Source: Magicicada septendecula (Eukaryota; Arthropoda; Insecta; Hemiptera; Cicadidae). Taken from it: a stretch of 64,000 nt of DNA. Position 1 is the first letter of the stretch. Each line of letters opens with the position of its first letter. Under the pieces are notes generated by a model. It was given only the letters and a program-made list of their open reading frames with translations, searched no databases and was not told the origin of the DNA. Location of the stretch: assembly GCA_034769895.1 (NCBI GenBank), contig CM068367.1:127522927-127586926 (forward strand), read 5' to 3'. The position numbers and the translations under genes are program-made. Of this stretch, positions 11,850 to 22,269 are shown in pieces.

Positions 11850-12365
11850 GAAAAATATTTGTATGGGATTCATAGAGCTGACCACATACTAGCAAAAATT
11901 GTTGTAGATGGTACTGTTCTGGAGCAGATCAGTAATACTGAATATCTGGGCTGTAATGTATCTAACATTACAAACAACGATGTGGTGAAGAAGCTACATA
12001 AGTTCAACCATATGTGTGGGACCATCAGGAGAACTCTAAAACCACCGCGGAAAGAGACACGCCTAAGTTCTACAAGGTGGTGGCCCTCCCCACACTTCTC
12101 TATTCGTATTCAGGCGGCCTAAATGAGATTTCTCTCAGGCACGTAGCAGGATATACTCTTCAAGATCGCAAAAGGAATGTCGACGTACGGCAGGAGATGA
12201 ATATTATGCGTACACTGGATAGAACTGGCCAATATTTGCTAAAATGAACATCTTAACCGAATGGAAGGACTGCCACATCCCCAAACAAGTACGACATTAT
12301 AAGCCGAAGGGAAGGAGAGGTGTGGGAAGTCCGAAGAAGCGCTGGAGTGACCAGCTCTAGTCTAT
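11850..12365 (+). mobile_element. Non-LTR retrotransposon RT tail
   Basis: Blocks in order: TVLEQISNTEYLGCNVS (pre-thumb region), KLHKFNHMCGTIRRTLK, then after a frameshift KFYKVVALPTLLYSY, then (another frame) RHVAGYTLQDRKRN and a VRQEMNIM block, LNRMEGLPHPQ and finally a basic stretch ending near 12360. The segment that normally holds the W of YGSETW and the following helix is deleted between about 12110 and 12135. Multiple frameshifts make it a pseudogene. It is related to 36127-36474 through the YTLQDR block and to 59270-59632 through KFYKV-ALPTLL. Confidence 0.85.
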
Positions 12366-13170
12366 CTGCTTGGGACTGGAACAAACCATTTTTTGTTTAT
12401 TCGTTGCCGAAGATGATAACTAATATCAAAAGTAATATACTGTTAGAAATGATCTAATTTCGGTTAACAGTTCTCAAAGAGCGGCGTGGTCATTCCACTG
12501 AGGAGACTATGTAATTCCCTTATGTTCAGCCACCACCATTCTCCAATCGTCAGCCCACATACGACCTCTCTCGCTTGTGCGTATGCATTTGCATTTAGCG
12601 TAGACGTAGGTGTGTGCGCATGTGACAATTGCGCGAATTATATGGCAAAATAATTGAGTTAACTGCAAAACAGTCAACAAATAAAGTATGTAGTGCGCCG
12701 TTAATACGTTTGCGAAGTACGTAAATAACGATAAACACAAAATGTAAACAGAGTAAGTAGCCTACGTTTAACACGCAGCCGTTAAAATCGGCGATTTCAA
12801 TTAGAGCTATGGGTTTCTGAACGTCAATTAACGACGTAGCCTACATACGTCCGTGTCTGGTACAACGCAAAAAACAACTACCAAAACAAAATGTTAATGT
12901 TGCCATTATACGGATTACCATTACCAGTTATTTGGATGAAATGCTCGTACAGCAGATAAGAATTGGAACTACCGATCACAGGCGCCGCACAATGACGAGT
13001 GCAAGCTCCGAAACGATGTTTTTCTTCTTCCATTTAATTCAAGAGATATTTCAAAAACCTGGCTAACGTATTAATTCTCGTGTTCCGTACAGGCCTACTA
13101 CTGTAAGCCGTCGAGAGAAAGCATAATATTTTGTTGGCGCCATTTCAACGTCGTTTGTTTCCAACACACA
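12365..13170. other. Non-coding, CpG-containing
   Basis: No gene recognised. GC content is higher than in the flanks and CpG words are frequent, which could indicate a young insertion or regulatory DNA. A short frame on the minus strand (12507-12740) has no domain. Confidence 0.35.
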
Positions 13171-13349
13171 GAAACCGACTAACGTTACGAAATTAGTTAA
13201 AAAAAAGCCGTCGCCAAAACCGATGCCTCGTATAACAGACAGTAGTAGGCGCCAGCTACCCCATATTATATAACGATACGTATTCTTTCCGTTATAGAAC
13301 AGGGTTCGCGCCCAGGAGACGGGATTGTGGAATAAAAATATACAGGCCA
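13171..13349 (+). repeat. 179-bp interspersed repeat, copy 1
   Basis: From GAAACCGACTAACG to ACAGGCCA this matches 16166-16344 in direct orientation with only a handful of differences, including a one-base indel and a shorter A-run. The match is sharp at both ends. Both copies carry an antisense frame beginning MACIFLFH, but the indel shifts that frame, so the shared unit is a DNA repeat and not a conserved protein. Confidence 0.85.
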
Positions 13350-13489
13350 AACTGCGTTATGCGCGTTTTTGCATGTACGTGGAATGGCCGACTCGTCGTC
13401 ATGCGCAAAACACGGGGACGTTGTCCGCTATCAGACAGTTTGTATATTATCTCTGAGAAGGGGACGGCACATGTAATCAAGGTAAAATA

Positions 13490-13640
13490 TTTATTTTACT
13501 TTACCGTTCATACTTATACGAAAATTTATATTTCATATTATTTATTATATAAATAATTTTATTTTTTAATTTAATTTTATTTTTATGCTTTTATAAATGA
13601 ATTATATATTTTTATATTTTGAAGTGTTAACAGTTGAAAT
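13490..13640. other. Strongly AT-rich low-complexity tract
   Basis: Composed largely of TTTA/ATTT words with very few G or C. No function is visible. Confidence 0.6.
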
Positions 13641-14184
13641 TATTTACTGAATGTTGAAAGTGTAGCTCTGAATGAAATTATTACTACCTGAATATGAAAC
13701 GTAATTATATTTTTACCCTTGTCAGATATTTTAAAAAATTAGTCCAGACATTAAAATACGCAATTAACACACGTTAGTTGAAAATAAAATCCATGTAGCA
13801 CATATTCCTCAGTCATAAAACATTTACATATTCTGTATTTATAGCATTTCGTTATACCCAGCGGTCACCGAGAACGCGTCTGCCGCGTACACTATAATAC
13901 CGAGACTTCCTGTTGCAGCACTAACACTTTCCAAATCTATCGGGAAATTCTGACTTTGTATGCCCTATATCGTGGTAAACTTGTAATCGTTATGCCACTC
14001 AGAAATATGCCAAGTTATTCGTGGACAGGCATTTTTATTACTTTCCTAGATTTGTAAAAGGGAAACCCGACGTTCATCACCGCGACATCGAAACGGGGTG
14101 ACTTTTGTTTAACACGTGGGTAACGAACGCGAGAACCGACTGTCTTCTGGAATAAGGAGATCTTCTAGCAAGTGCCAACAGCCT

Positions 14185-14345
14185 CTACAGAGGGTGGACG
14201 AGCGAGTACTAGGTAGGGCACCCTCTTGCCCTTGAGAGTGGGATACCAATCCTAAAGGCAGATGAACCTATTGCGGCCAACGGCATAGGATGCGCCAGGC
14301 AAAGGGAAACCAACGAATTGTGATATACCTAGTTCCAATGGAATA
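14185..14345 (+). mobile_element. Possible 5' leader of a non-LTR retrotransposon
   Basis: Phrases such as CACCCTCTTGCCCTTGAG, CCTAAAGGCAGATGAACC, CAACGGCATAGGATGC and AAAGGGAAACCAAC occur in this order. From memory these resemble the untranslated leader that precedes the endonuclease ORF in an abundant insect non-LTR family. No coding sequence follows, so this would be a recombined or decayed piece. Comparison with family consensus leaders would decide. Confidence 0.4.
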
Positions 14346-14434
14346 TGCTCTCAAGTATTGTAGATCATAAAAAGCATCTTTGTTGGGGTATATAGTTCAC
14401 AGAAACTGTCTTCAGCTAATAATCATAGAGGTGG

Positions 14435-14560
14435 TGAAGACGCGGAAGAAGATATTTCGGAATCTTTGATGACATCAGAAACGGAAGGAGCTATGGACAG
14501 AGGGATGTAGACAGAAAGGACCGAGAAAGAATGGTGAGGATCAGTTGAAATCTGTCGTAA
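14435..14560 (+). mobile_element. Possible RT C-terminal fragment
   Basis: One frame reads a RRGRRYFG block and then FDDIRNGRSYGQ and DRKDRERMV. It is reminiscent of the terminal arginine patch plus D-R-x-x-W-R region of non-LTR RTs, but the tryptophan is absent and the match is short. Confidence 0.25.
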
Positions 14561-15197
14561 GACAGTTAAAAAAAAAAGAATAAGGCGTCTTTACACTATT
14601 CGTCACCTGAGAAGTCACTTGGAGGTAAATCTATCTCGTCAACCCCTTAACGATGCTGTTATCAAAGCAGTAAGCTTTCTCTCTGTTTCCTGCTTTACTC
14701 CACAGTTTAGAAAGTACGGAGTAAAAATTCTTTTTTTATATTATTGGGAACTGCACCGTTGATTTTCTATGCCCGTCATTCTTTTCGATAATAACCATTC
14801 GTCCGGCGATCCAAGCATTAGCAAGAGATTGTTATAATCAGAAAACGGTATTTTTTCTGCACGCCTTATCGTAAACTGATGGAACAGCTAAAGCATATAG
14901 CTATGAGTACCGGATCTTGGCAACAGTATCAATAGTGTCAGAGTTACACAATTACTCACCATGAACTGTTACAATGATATAAATACGCCGCTAACCCTAG
15001 CTTCTTCACCACTGACGTGGAAAGGTCAAGACACAACTGGAGAAGTACTGCCGCAGATGTAACCGGCACGCCCGGTCCGAAAGAAATCATCCAGACTCTG
15101 CATTTAATATCCAGAAAAAAATTAGAATTTGTACATTACGTATTGCTAGGCTAAGCTGAAAAGTAACAAAATTGCCTACTTGACTCGGCAACGCACG

Positions 15198-15615
15198 GAG
15201 CTGTTCCAGACGTCTGCGCGACACAATTACGTAATTCCACTCTAGTTAATTCGACATGCCATTCCCACACGTTTCTGGACTACTCTACCGGAATCCAGGC
15301 CCGCTGGGTCACTACAATGCAAGTCGGCCGAGGTACAAATTCTGGATTTGGAAGCGGCCAAGTTCAGTTCAGTTCAGTGGAGATATTATGGCGCGGGTCG
15401 GAGTGATTGTTGCGTTTAGTGTAAAGTGATCATTGTGTTAATTAGTGCAAAACTGTAATAAGGTGACGTTTATTGCTGTGATGAACAAATTTAACTTCAA
15501 TCATTGTATAAGGGTGTGTTTGTTTATTTCTAACTAAAGTTAATTAAAGTTTGTAATTAGCGACTTCATTGGTGTCAGTTATTTTGTTTCCACAGGACAA
15601 CACGACGATCCGTGC
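15198..15615 (+). mobile_element. LTR-like segment, copy 1
   Basis: This segment aligns in direct orientation with 22370-22756: GTTCCAGAC at the left, GCGGCC at 15354 versus 22486, then AATTAGTG, ACAAATTTAACTT, TTAATTAAAG and TTTTGTTTCCAC, ending in CGACGATCCGTG at 15603-15614 versus 22745-22756. Distances between anchors agree within about 10 bp. The second copy has a TATATATAAG box, as expected for an LTR promoter. The shared 3' sequence probably includes the junction with the leader or primer-binding region. The 7.1 kb between the copies holds no gag or pol, so they are likely independent solo or partial LTRs. Confidence 0.5.
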
Positions 15616-15660
15616 GCCCGCAGAACAATATTTCTACTTCTATGCCAAAATAGCATTGTT

Positions 15661-16080
15661 TCAAGAATTTGACGTTCTATACGTGTTTAGCACAAAAATA
15701 TTCCACGTTCGCACAACACAATAACGGCGGCGGCGGCGGCATCCCATATCTGGACGCTTGACAAACCAATACGGCCAAAACATGTTAATTACCAAACTGC
15801 ACGCTCCACTTACACAAGTACGCGGACGCAAGCAGTAATCCTCCCACCGACGTGTCTGTCTGCCATGCCGATCTGATACGCCTCTACCGTCCACCTCGTG
15901 CACAAACAATTAATTCTAATACGCAAATAAACAGTTTCGGCGCGGCCAAAAACGACCATTTTTCCGCCATGCGACAGCTGTTCGCAACGAATGTCAATGT
16001 CAACTAATGGACGCGTCCTGCCAACAACACAATTATGCGGACGAGGCAATTATTAATTATGTACAACGCCACTATACTGC
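15661..16080. other. GC- and CpG-richer stretch of unknown role
   Basis: Base composition differs from the AT-rich flanks, with a (GGC)n-like run at 15726-15740. Overlapping minus-strand frames (15661-16049) have no recognisable domain and probably reflect the lower stop density of GC-rich DNA. Confidence 0.35.
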
Positions 16081-16165
16081 TCTTCACAGCGTAATAACAG
16101 CGTATTGTTTGAAACAATGCAAAGTTCATATCTTCTTCGCTGACTTAAAGCAACCACATTTGGAT

Positions 16166-16344
16166 GAAACCGACTAACGTTACGAAATTAGTTAAAAAAA
16201 AAACCGTCGCCAAAACCGATGCCCCGTATAACAGAAGTAGTAGGCGCCAGCTACCCCATATTATATAACGATACGTATTGTTTCCGTTATAGAACAGGGT
16301 TCGCGCCCAGTAGACGGGACTGTGGAATAAAAATATACAGGCCA
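16166..16344 (+). repeat. 179-bp interspersed repeat, copy 2
   Basis: Near-identical direct copy of 13171-13349. The flanks differ on both sides, so about 2.8 kb of unrelated sequence separates the two insertions or duplication products. No terminal inverted repeat or target duplication is evident. Confidence 0.85.
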
Positions 16345-16389
16345 CTCACCTTTCACAGACCACTCACACACCAAGTTTCGCAAGCATTA

Positions 16390-16698
16390 TACGGCTGACA
16401 GCTTTGGGGAACTACATCTATATCCAATATCGCCATAATGAAAAGGTTTCAAGACCAAGGTGTTGCGTGCCATAACCAACGCACCTGGTTCATCAGCAAC
16501 AAAGCCATCTATAGAGACCTGAACCTGCCTTCAGTCAGTGAAAACATTGGGATGTTCAGCGAAAGATATGTGAAACGGCTTCAAGAGCACGCGAATCCTT
16601 TAGCCATAAATCTACTAGACAACAGCCTACAGACAAGACGTTTAATGTTCCTCTGGACTTGCCTAGACTCTAACAACATTAATAAATGTTGTACATAA
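16390..16698 (+). mobile_element. Jockey-type LINE RT C-terminus
   Basis: The frame from 16390 reads YG, a stop, QLWGTTSISNIAIMKRFQ, then IYRDLNLPSV, a FSERYVKRLQEHANPLA block and a LLDNS block before a stop at 16696-16698. This order (LWG...I-x-R-x-Q, then R-D-L-x-[IV]-P-[TS]-V, then Y-x-x-R-L-x-x-H-x-N) is characteristic of the RT C-terminus of jockey-like LINEs. The KVLRAITNAPG segment lies in the next frame (about 16455-16495), so a +1 and a later -1 change flank it. The element is truncated on the 5' side, just upstream of the YG codons. Confidence 0.85.
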
Positions 16699-16699
16699 C

Positions 16700-17470
16700 A
16701 TGTTACTTTTAAATACTCATACAATGGACTAGTTCTCTCATGCCATGTATTCTGTGAACAATTATGGTTATTGTTATGTGTTAACAGTTGCATAAGTAAA
16801 CGAAAATTCGCTTCTTATAAATCTGGTCTTTAATTGCTTGCCTATGTCGATTCTAAATTGTACAAACGTCCAATCAGACACATAATTTTGCACGCTTTAC
16901 ATGACGTGGATACTTTTACTACTGTTGTCAGGCTACATCTTGGCTTCGGACGATCAGCTGAAGAAGAAATTCAAATCGATACCGAACACAGTGGAAATCA
17001 AAACCTTATTCAACACACATACAATGATCCAAGGATTTAAAAAACAAAAACAAAAAACAGTTTTTAATCAAAAGTAAACCTACAACATAAACTTCATCAT
17101 TCACAATGCTTTTATAATAACTGACCCTATTGTGAGACAACTCAGGAAAACGTGGGAGTAGATTAGAATGTACAACACCCAGACCAAACATCCTTGACGA
17201 GGAACCAAACCCACCTAGACTGGAAGACAATAGAGCATTAACAACAACAAAATAGCAAAACAATTAATCGTCTCGCTAGAGTTAGACTTAATTCCTAAAT
17301 TACTGCGAAATCCATTAGTATCTTATTACAGTCTGCCTGCTTAATGTGAATCTTAATGAGCTTCCTTTCTTTACACTTGCACAACAGAACACGACACAAT
17401 GGAGCTTCGAATACAAAATAAAGCAAATCTTGAACAAGTGAAACCAAAATAACCTCGACAGCGGAAGAAT
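16700..17470. other. Non-coding, nothing recognised
   Basis: A 68-codon frame at 16834-17040 has a mixed, protein-like composition but no motif I know. An A-rich run follows at 17040-17060. Confidence 0.35.
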
Positions 17471-17473
17471 ACG

Positions 17474-17683
17474 GTGAGTCATGTACCTGCATGCCTGCGT
17501 CGCCTTGCTTCCAAATCGATCAAAAACCTACGCCAATTCACCAGACATCCTTCCATAGAGGATGCATGCGTTCGCGTCCCACTGACTAAACGGAAGCCCA
17601 TTATACACACAATGAATCGACGGCCGCGCATGTTAAAATTTCCACATCGCTGTCGCATGGAATATCAAGTACAGGTAAGGTAA
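17474..17683 (+). other. ORF ending at a splice-donor consensus, unknown
   Basis: A 69-codon frame, rich in Arg and Lys, terminates two codons after CAG|GTAAGG (GT at 17675). The frame therefore stays open up to a good donor site and closes at once in the putative intron. A second donor-like sequence (ACG|GTGAGT) lies at 17472, just before the ORF start. The peptide has no recognisable domain. It could be a real coding exon, or a chance frame in moderately GC-rich DNA. Confidence 0.25.
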
Positions 17684-17933
17684 AGTTATCAACAAATAAC
17701 GCCTATCATGTCGAGTATTTAAATAATATATATTCCTGTTTATGCTAATCCGTATACCTACATTTACACACAATGAAAGTATCATATATTAGGTCCAATT
17801 CTATTCTTAACTTCAAACGTTGTGCTGCATGTTCTTGAATTCACAATTACGGGACATAGATTCTTTCTCTCAAGCTCATTTAGAGTTGAAGCGATCTTAC
17901 GAATAACTGCCTCACTTCAACAGCAATGTTTCA

Positions 17934-17947
17934 CCCCCCCCCCCCCC
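17934..17947 (+). repeat. Poly(C) tract
   Basis: Fourteen consecutive C. No element was recognised around it. Confidence 0.8.
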
Positions 17948-18189
17948 GTGGAAGTCACACTGCTACTTATTACTTTCAACATAAATAATATGGAATATGG
18001 TAATACAGTTTGAGTTTGGAATACAGACGGTTGCTTGCACAGTTGCGTTATGACATGACATTGTGCGTTATCACTAGTGAGGTCCGATAATAGGCTACAT
18101 TTTTAATTTGTTTTTTAACTACTCATTTCACTTAATTACTTTAATTAATTAACTGTTTAATGATTCTTATTATTACTTTGAAGAGAATT

Positions 18190-18893
18190 TAAACAAAATA
18201 CATGGCAATATGTGACCTTCATCAAGACTTGATATTGGAGGAAGACATGGTGAAGATTTCATATACAGTGGAATACAAGTATTTAGGGGTGACAATTACG
18301 GCCAGTGGGAAGCAAGACAAAGAAATACAATCCAGAATTAATTTGGGAAAGATGGCTATATCTACATTAAATGGAATCCTGTGGATAAACAAATTACACC
18401 AGAAACTAAAAACAAATTATTTAAAACCATTGATAGAAGTATCATGACTTACGGCTCTGAAGTTTGGACTACTAACAAACACACAAGAACAAACTTAATG
18501 ACATCAGAGATGGACTTTTGGAGACGTTCGGAAAGAGTATCCGGACGTGAGAAAATTAGAAATAAACTCATTAAGGACATAATTAATGTGAAAAATTCAA
18601 TTGTTGATTTTATCCAAACAAAAAAATTACAATGGTATGGACACACGGAAAGAATGGCACAGGAAAGATTGCCAAGGAAATTTATGGAATGGGCTCCACC
18701 AGTAAGAAGGAAAAGTGGAAGACAACCTATCACCTGGATAGAAGAAATTCCGACTATAATAAGGGAACGATAAATTAAAGATCTTTGGATGGACAAGCAG
18801 CAGTGGAAGAGGAGAATTCAATCACTTCTGTAATCTTTGGTTCCGAAAGATGTGTAAACATTGTACAACCGGAATAATAATAATACAGAAAAT
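18190..18893 (+). mobile_element. Non-LTR retrotransposon RT tail, near complete C-terminus
   Basis: The first frame (to about 18382) holds VEYKYLGVTITASG and KEIQSRINLGKMA, the usual sequence before the thumb. A one-base loss at GTGGATAAAC (18381) shifts to the frame with DKQITPETKNKLFKTIDRS, MTYGSEVWTTN, MDFWRRSERVSG, KLQWYGHTERM, RLPRKFMEWAPP, a basic patch, TWIEEI and a stop at 18771-18773. About 120 bp of 3' UTR follows and ends in an AAT-rich tail (18874-18893). Apart from the frameshift the C-terminus is well preserved, so this is younger than its relative at 2592-2990. The 5' truncation is near 18190. Confidence 0.9.
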
Positions 18894-18899
18894 TTAATG

Positions 18900-19289
18900 G
18901 ATTCCTACAATTATGAAGGATGACTGTAGAATTATGGTTTGGATAAAGGTTTTTATAAACTTGTGACTGTTTGTTTACTGTCATTGGTGTCGATTCAGTT
19001 CCACAACACTACAAATCGCAATCGATGTAAAACCACACACTTCTTAATGAGATAAGGTGAAGGCTGGGTGGTACTGACCGTCTAATAAAAATAATATAGC
19101 AATATGCTTCGCCTGCAAAGCTAAATGGCTAAATTCCCATTTTTCAATAAAGCCGTAAATTTCCTATTACCAACTTGTCACGCTCTCGTAAAAATTGTTT
19201 AACAGTTTCTTTTTTTCAACACATAAACAAGGGAGCGTTCAAAAGGTGTAAATTGAGAAAGATTAATGTCCTGCCGAGTGGGGAGACGC

Positions 19290-19326
<37 letters not shown>

Positions 19327-20390
19327 CAAAGGCCGCAGAACGTGCTGCTGCTGGAAACGTGCCACGAATTCGGCGGTAAAGTCTCCCCACACTCTCTGCT
19401 GCAACAATTCTGTCTGAGACACGAACGCCGCGTCGTTTCTCTGCGTGCAACAAACGACGGCGGGACCTCTAAAACATGGACCGGCTAAACTACGCCTACT
19501 CCAAGTTTAGATCGGATCCAGCAGCGAGATTACTCCCTATAAAATTTATTAGGCTACATTCAAAAACATACTTTCTGAGGCACATAAACACTCAATGGAA
19601 TTAGCAACAAAAACTTTGAGTTCCTCTCAAGTTATTATATACGCGTAAATGGATATCCAGTATTTTAGGCACTGTATATGTACACATAACATCGTATTCA
19701 TTAAGGATAATTCGGGGGGGGGGGGATGTAGACTCGTAGTGGGAGTGTGATAGGAACATAATTATAATGTTAAAACTTGTGGAATCCACGACGTTGTAAC
19801 ATTTTGTATAGTCCTCACAAAATCAATACTACTAGCAGTCACGTTTGTCAATTATGTCACACCAATAGCACGTTGAAACTTTTGGACAGTCCCTTTCACA
19901 AGCAAGTGGCTGTGAGAATTCTGTATGGTGCTATCGTAAATACCTCTGCGCGAATCGCGTGCCTTTGTATTTCATATTTGCTTTACTTTCAACGTTGGTA
20001 AGAAACTAAGTACTATGATGGTGTCAAGTATCGTTTACGAGATAGTAACAGGTTCGTAAACAACGACTATTAAAATGTATAAAAGTTGCGTGTGTGAGTG
20101 AGAAAATGAAAATCTTTATTTATCGTCTAGCATCAAATAAACTAATACATTTTGAATTTCTGCTTTCCAGTTCGATCACAAAAATCCAAGCCTCTTTTCT
20201 GATATTCTTAAAAACTAAAAAAAATTACATGACTTTATGTATGTGCTAGTACTCCGACTCCGTTTTCTCACGACATATATAAATAAAAATTTGCTGAATG
20301 TATACCAACACAAGTTGATGTAAAATAATACGCCCTTTTAATTTACAAGCTACAATATTATAATGAAATATTATTATAATAACATATAAT
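18900..20390. other. Non-coding with simple repeats
   Basis: Contains the (CA)n tract at 19291-19325 and a G-run at 19714-19725. Frames crossing the CA repeat on both strands are composition artefacts. No gene was recognised. Confidence 0.5.
19291..19325. repeat. (CA)n microsatellite
   Basis: About 17 uninterrupted CA units. Confidence 0.95.
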
Positions 20391-20404
20391 GAAATATTCA
20401 CACT

Positions 20405-20930
20405 TCATATCTTCTTCTTATTCCAATCCTCTTCTACCGCAAGGTGTATGGTCTCGCCACCATGGCCTCTGCATGGCCAGGGCCTTGGCTTCATTCCACT
20501 GCACTCCCAGCCCCTGCAGAGAACACCTAACATTGTCCTCCCACGTCACTCTTCTCCGACCCCTGCGTCTTCTCCCAGCAATTCTTGTCTCATACAGTTG
20601 TCTTGGAAGTCTATCCACTTCCATCCTCTGAACGTGTACAAACTAAGACAACTGTGCTTTCTTAATCTGATCTTTCAAAGGTACTGTCTTAAGGCTCGCT
20701 CTTATAGTAGTGTTTCTGACTCGATCTCTTCTTGTCTTTCCTTCAACCTTCCTGAGGTATCTCATCTCCATAGCTTGGACAGTTTAGATGCTTTTCAGTT
20801 AGACCCCAGGTTTCAGCCCCATAAGTAAGAACTGGCACACACACGTTTTTGGAAATGGTGATCTTAATTTTCTTCGAAATTTCTTACTTACCAATGAACA
20901 TGGTTTTTACAGGCTTCATTTAATATAATG
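20405..20930 (-). mobile_element. Non-LTR retrotransposon RT tail
   Basis: On the minus strand: VLTYGAETWGLTEKH, then after a frameshift near 20770 MEMRYLRKVEGKTRRDRV, a NTTIRASLK block, an in-frame stop, then HVQRMEVDRLPRQL, GRRRRGRRRVTWEDNV and NEAKALAMQRPWWRD. This is a full RT C-terminal arrangement: ETW, MRYLR, R-D-R-x-R-N, H-x-x-R-M, arginine patch with W, A-x-x-R-x-W-W. The 3' end runs into an AAG-rich stretch near 20410. One frameshift and one stop separate it from an open frame. It differs in sequence from the other tails here, so it is a distinct family. Confidence 0.9.
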
Positions 20931-20934
20931 AAAT

Positions 20935-21370
20935 ATTCACACTGCATAGAATTTAATGTAAAACAATTCACATATCCAATGTTATCAAACTAATTCCGAC
21001 GACTACAACTGAAGCATAAATTATTCAGTCCATCATCCCCTGTACAGAATAAAACATATTTATCCGCAGAATGCTTTATAACACATATGTCCTTAAACCT
21101 TACAGGTTTTGAAGGTGTTGCAGAGATATCCCACATTCTATACAACAAAATATTTATTTTTAGTTGATCTGATAGAAAGTATCACAAGTCTGCAAAGGCA
21201 GTGATACGACAAAAGCACTGACACGTTTATAGTGAGCACGGAAGTCCTGAGTGGCAGCCTCATACTGAGGTTTCACACTGAATAAGAAAAAATAAGTTAC
21301 ACTGACTGTTCGATGCAACCGACGTTCTGAAAACAGACTAAATCCGGATCGTCTATTGTAATTTATCAAC
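20935..21370. other. Non-coding, nothing recognised
   Basis: AT-rich. The first recognisable unit of the downstream tandem array begins at about 21372. Confidence 0.4.
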
Positions 21371-21371
21371 G

Positions 21372-22190
21372 TACGATTTGACTTCCTCTACACTGAATAT
21401 ACGTGGATTTCCAATACGTCGCAACATGTTTACAGTGGATACAGTAACAAGAGTGTTAAGGTACAATGAAACGAAATGTGTTATACTTTCTGACAACAGT
21501 AGAAATTCGTAAGTAGTAAAATCAACATATACGGTCTGGTTGCCAGAGAACCTGCTTGCTGTCCATACGTTTGGTCCTTTTTCGATTGGATGTAGAAACA
21601 GGAACAATAATTATCGAATACATTCATATGATAAATATAAAGAGATTACCATTTCTGACAACAGAATAAACCAGATTTCATATATACATTAAAATCAACA
21701 TCAAGTTTGGTTTTTTGTATGTTATGGGTTGCGAAAATGGGGCAAGGGGCATTTAGATTGGATACAGGAACAGACAACGTTTGAACGATCAATGCCTTGT
21801 AACAACAGGCTACACCCGACTGTAAATATAAAATCAGTATAATGTTTGGTTTCCTGCAAGTAGCACACAAATGGGGATTTGCTTTCTTTTGTGGGATACA
21901 AGATGAATAATAGTATTCCAATAATCGATGTTACACACTTTCTGTCAACACCGCAAACAAACACACACTGTCCTACACTAAACACAACATAACGTATGGT
22001 TTCCTGTACATAAAAGGTAATTGGATTTCCAATATGTATGCAGATTTTTAGCTGGATACAGGGAAGAGGATTTAGTGGGATGCGTTCGAACGTAAGTCGT
22101 AACTTATAGCCTACGTGCTTTCTACAACAGTATAAAAAAATCATGAAGTTATCTGACTTGTATACCACGTTCAAATGGGTTACCAAGCTT
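21372..22190 (-). repeat. Degenerate tandem array, five units of 143-165 bp
   Basis: The anchor GTTTGGTTTCCTGTAC, in diverged forms, recurs at about 21372, 21537, 21702, 21845 and 21993 (spacings 165, 165, 143, 148). A second anchor, TTCTGACAACAG, recurs at about 21487, 21652, 21797, 21943 and 22120, and GATTGGATACAGGAACAG-like sequence at 21430, 21585, 21758 and 22050. The minus strand carries three long frames across it (21353-21607, 21646-21921, 21722-22186), with repeated peptide pieces such as YVQETIRY and YLQETKHY. Those frames follow from the repeat, and no domain is recognised. Confidence 0.75.
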
Positions 22191-22269
22191 ATTCAACGCG
22201 AATCCCTTCACGTATAAGCATATACGTATGGTTGTAGCATATTTTTCACACAAGAAATATGTAAACATT

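Noticed and set aside
13063..13350. Antisense frame beginning MACIFLFH, also at 16145-16345
   Set aside because: The frame is shared only because the DNA repeat is shared. A one-base indel between the copies shifts the downstream peptide.
18449..18821. Antisense frames opposite 18190-18893
   Set aside because: Shadows of the RT tail, with no domain of their own.
19175..19453. Frames on both strands across the (CA)n tract
   Set aside because: A dinucleotide repeat is open in several frames. The His-Thr and Cys-Val repeats are artefacts.
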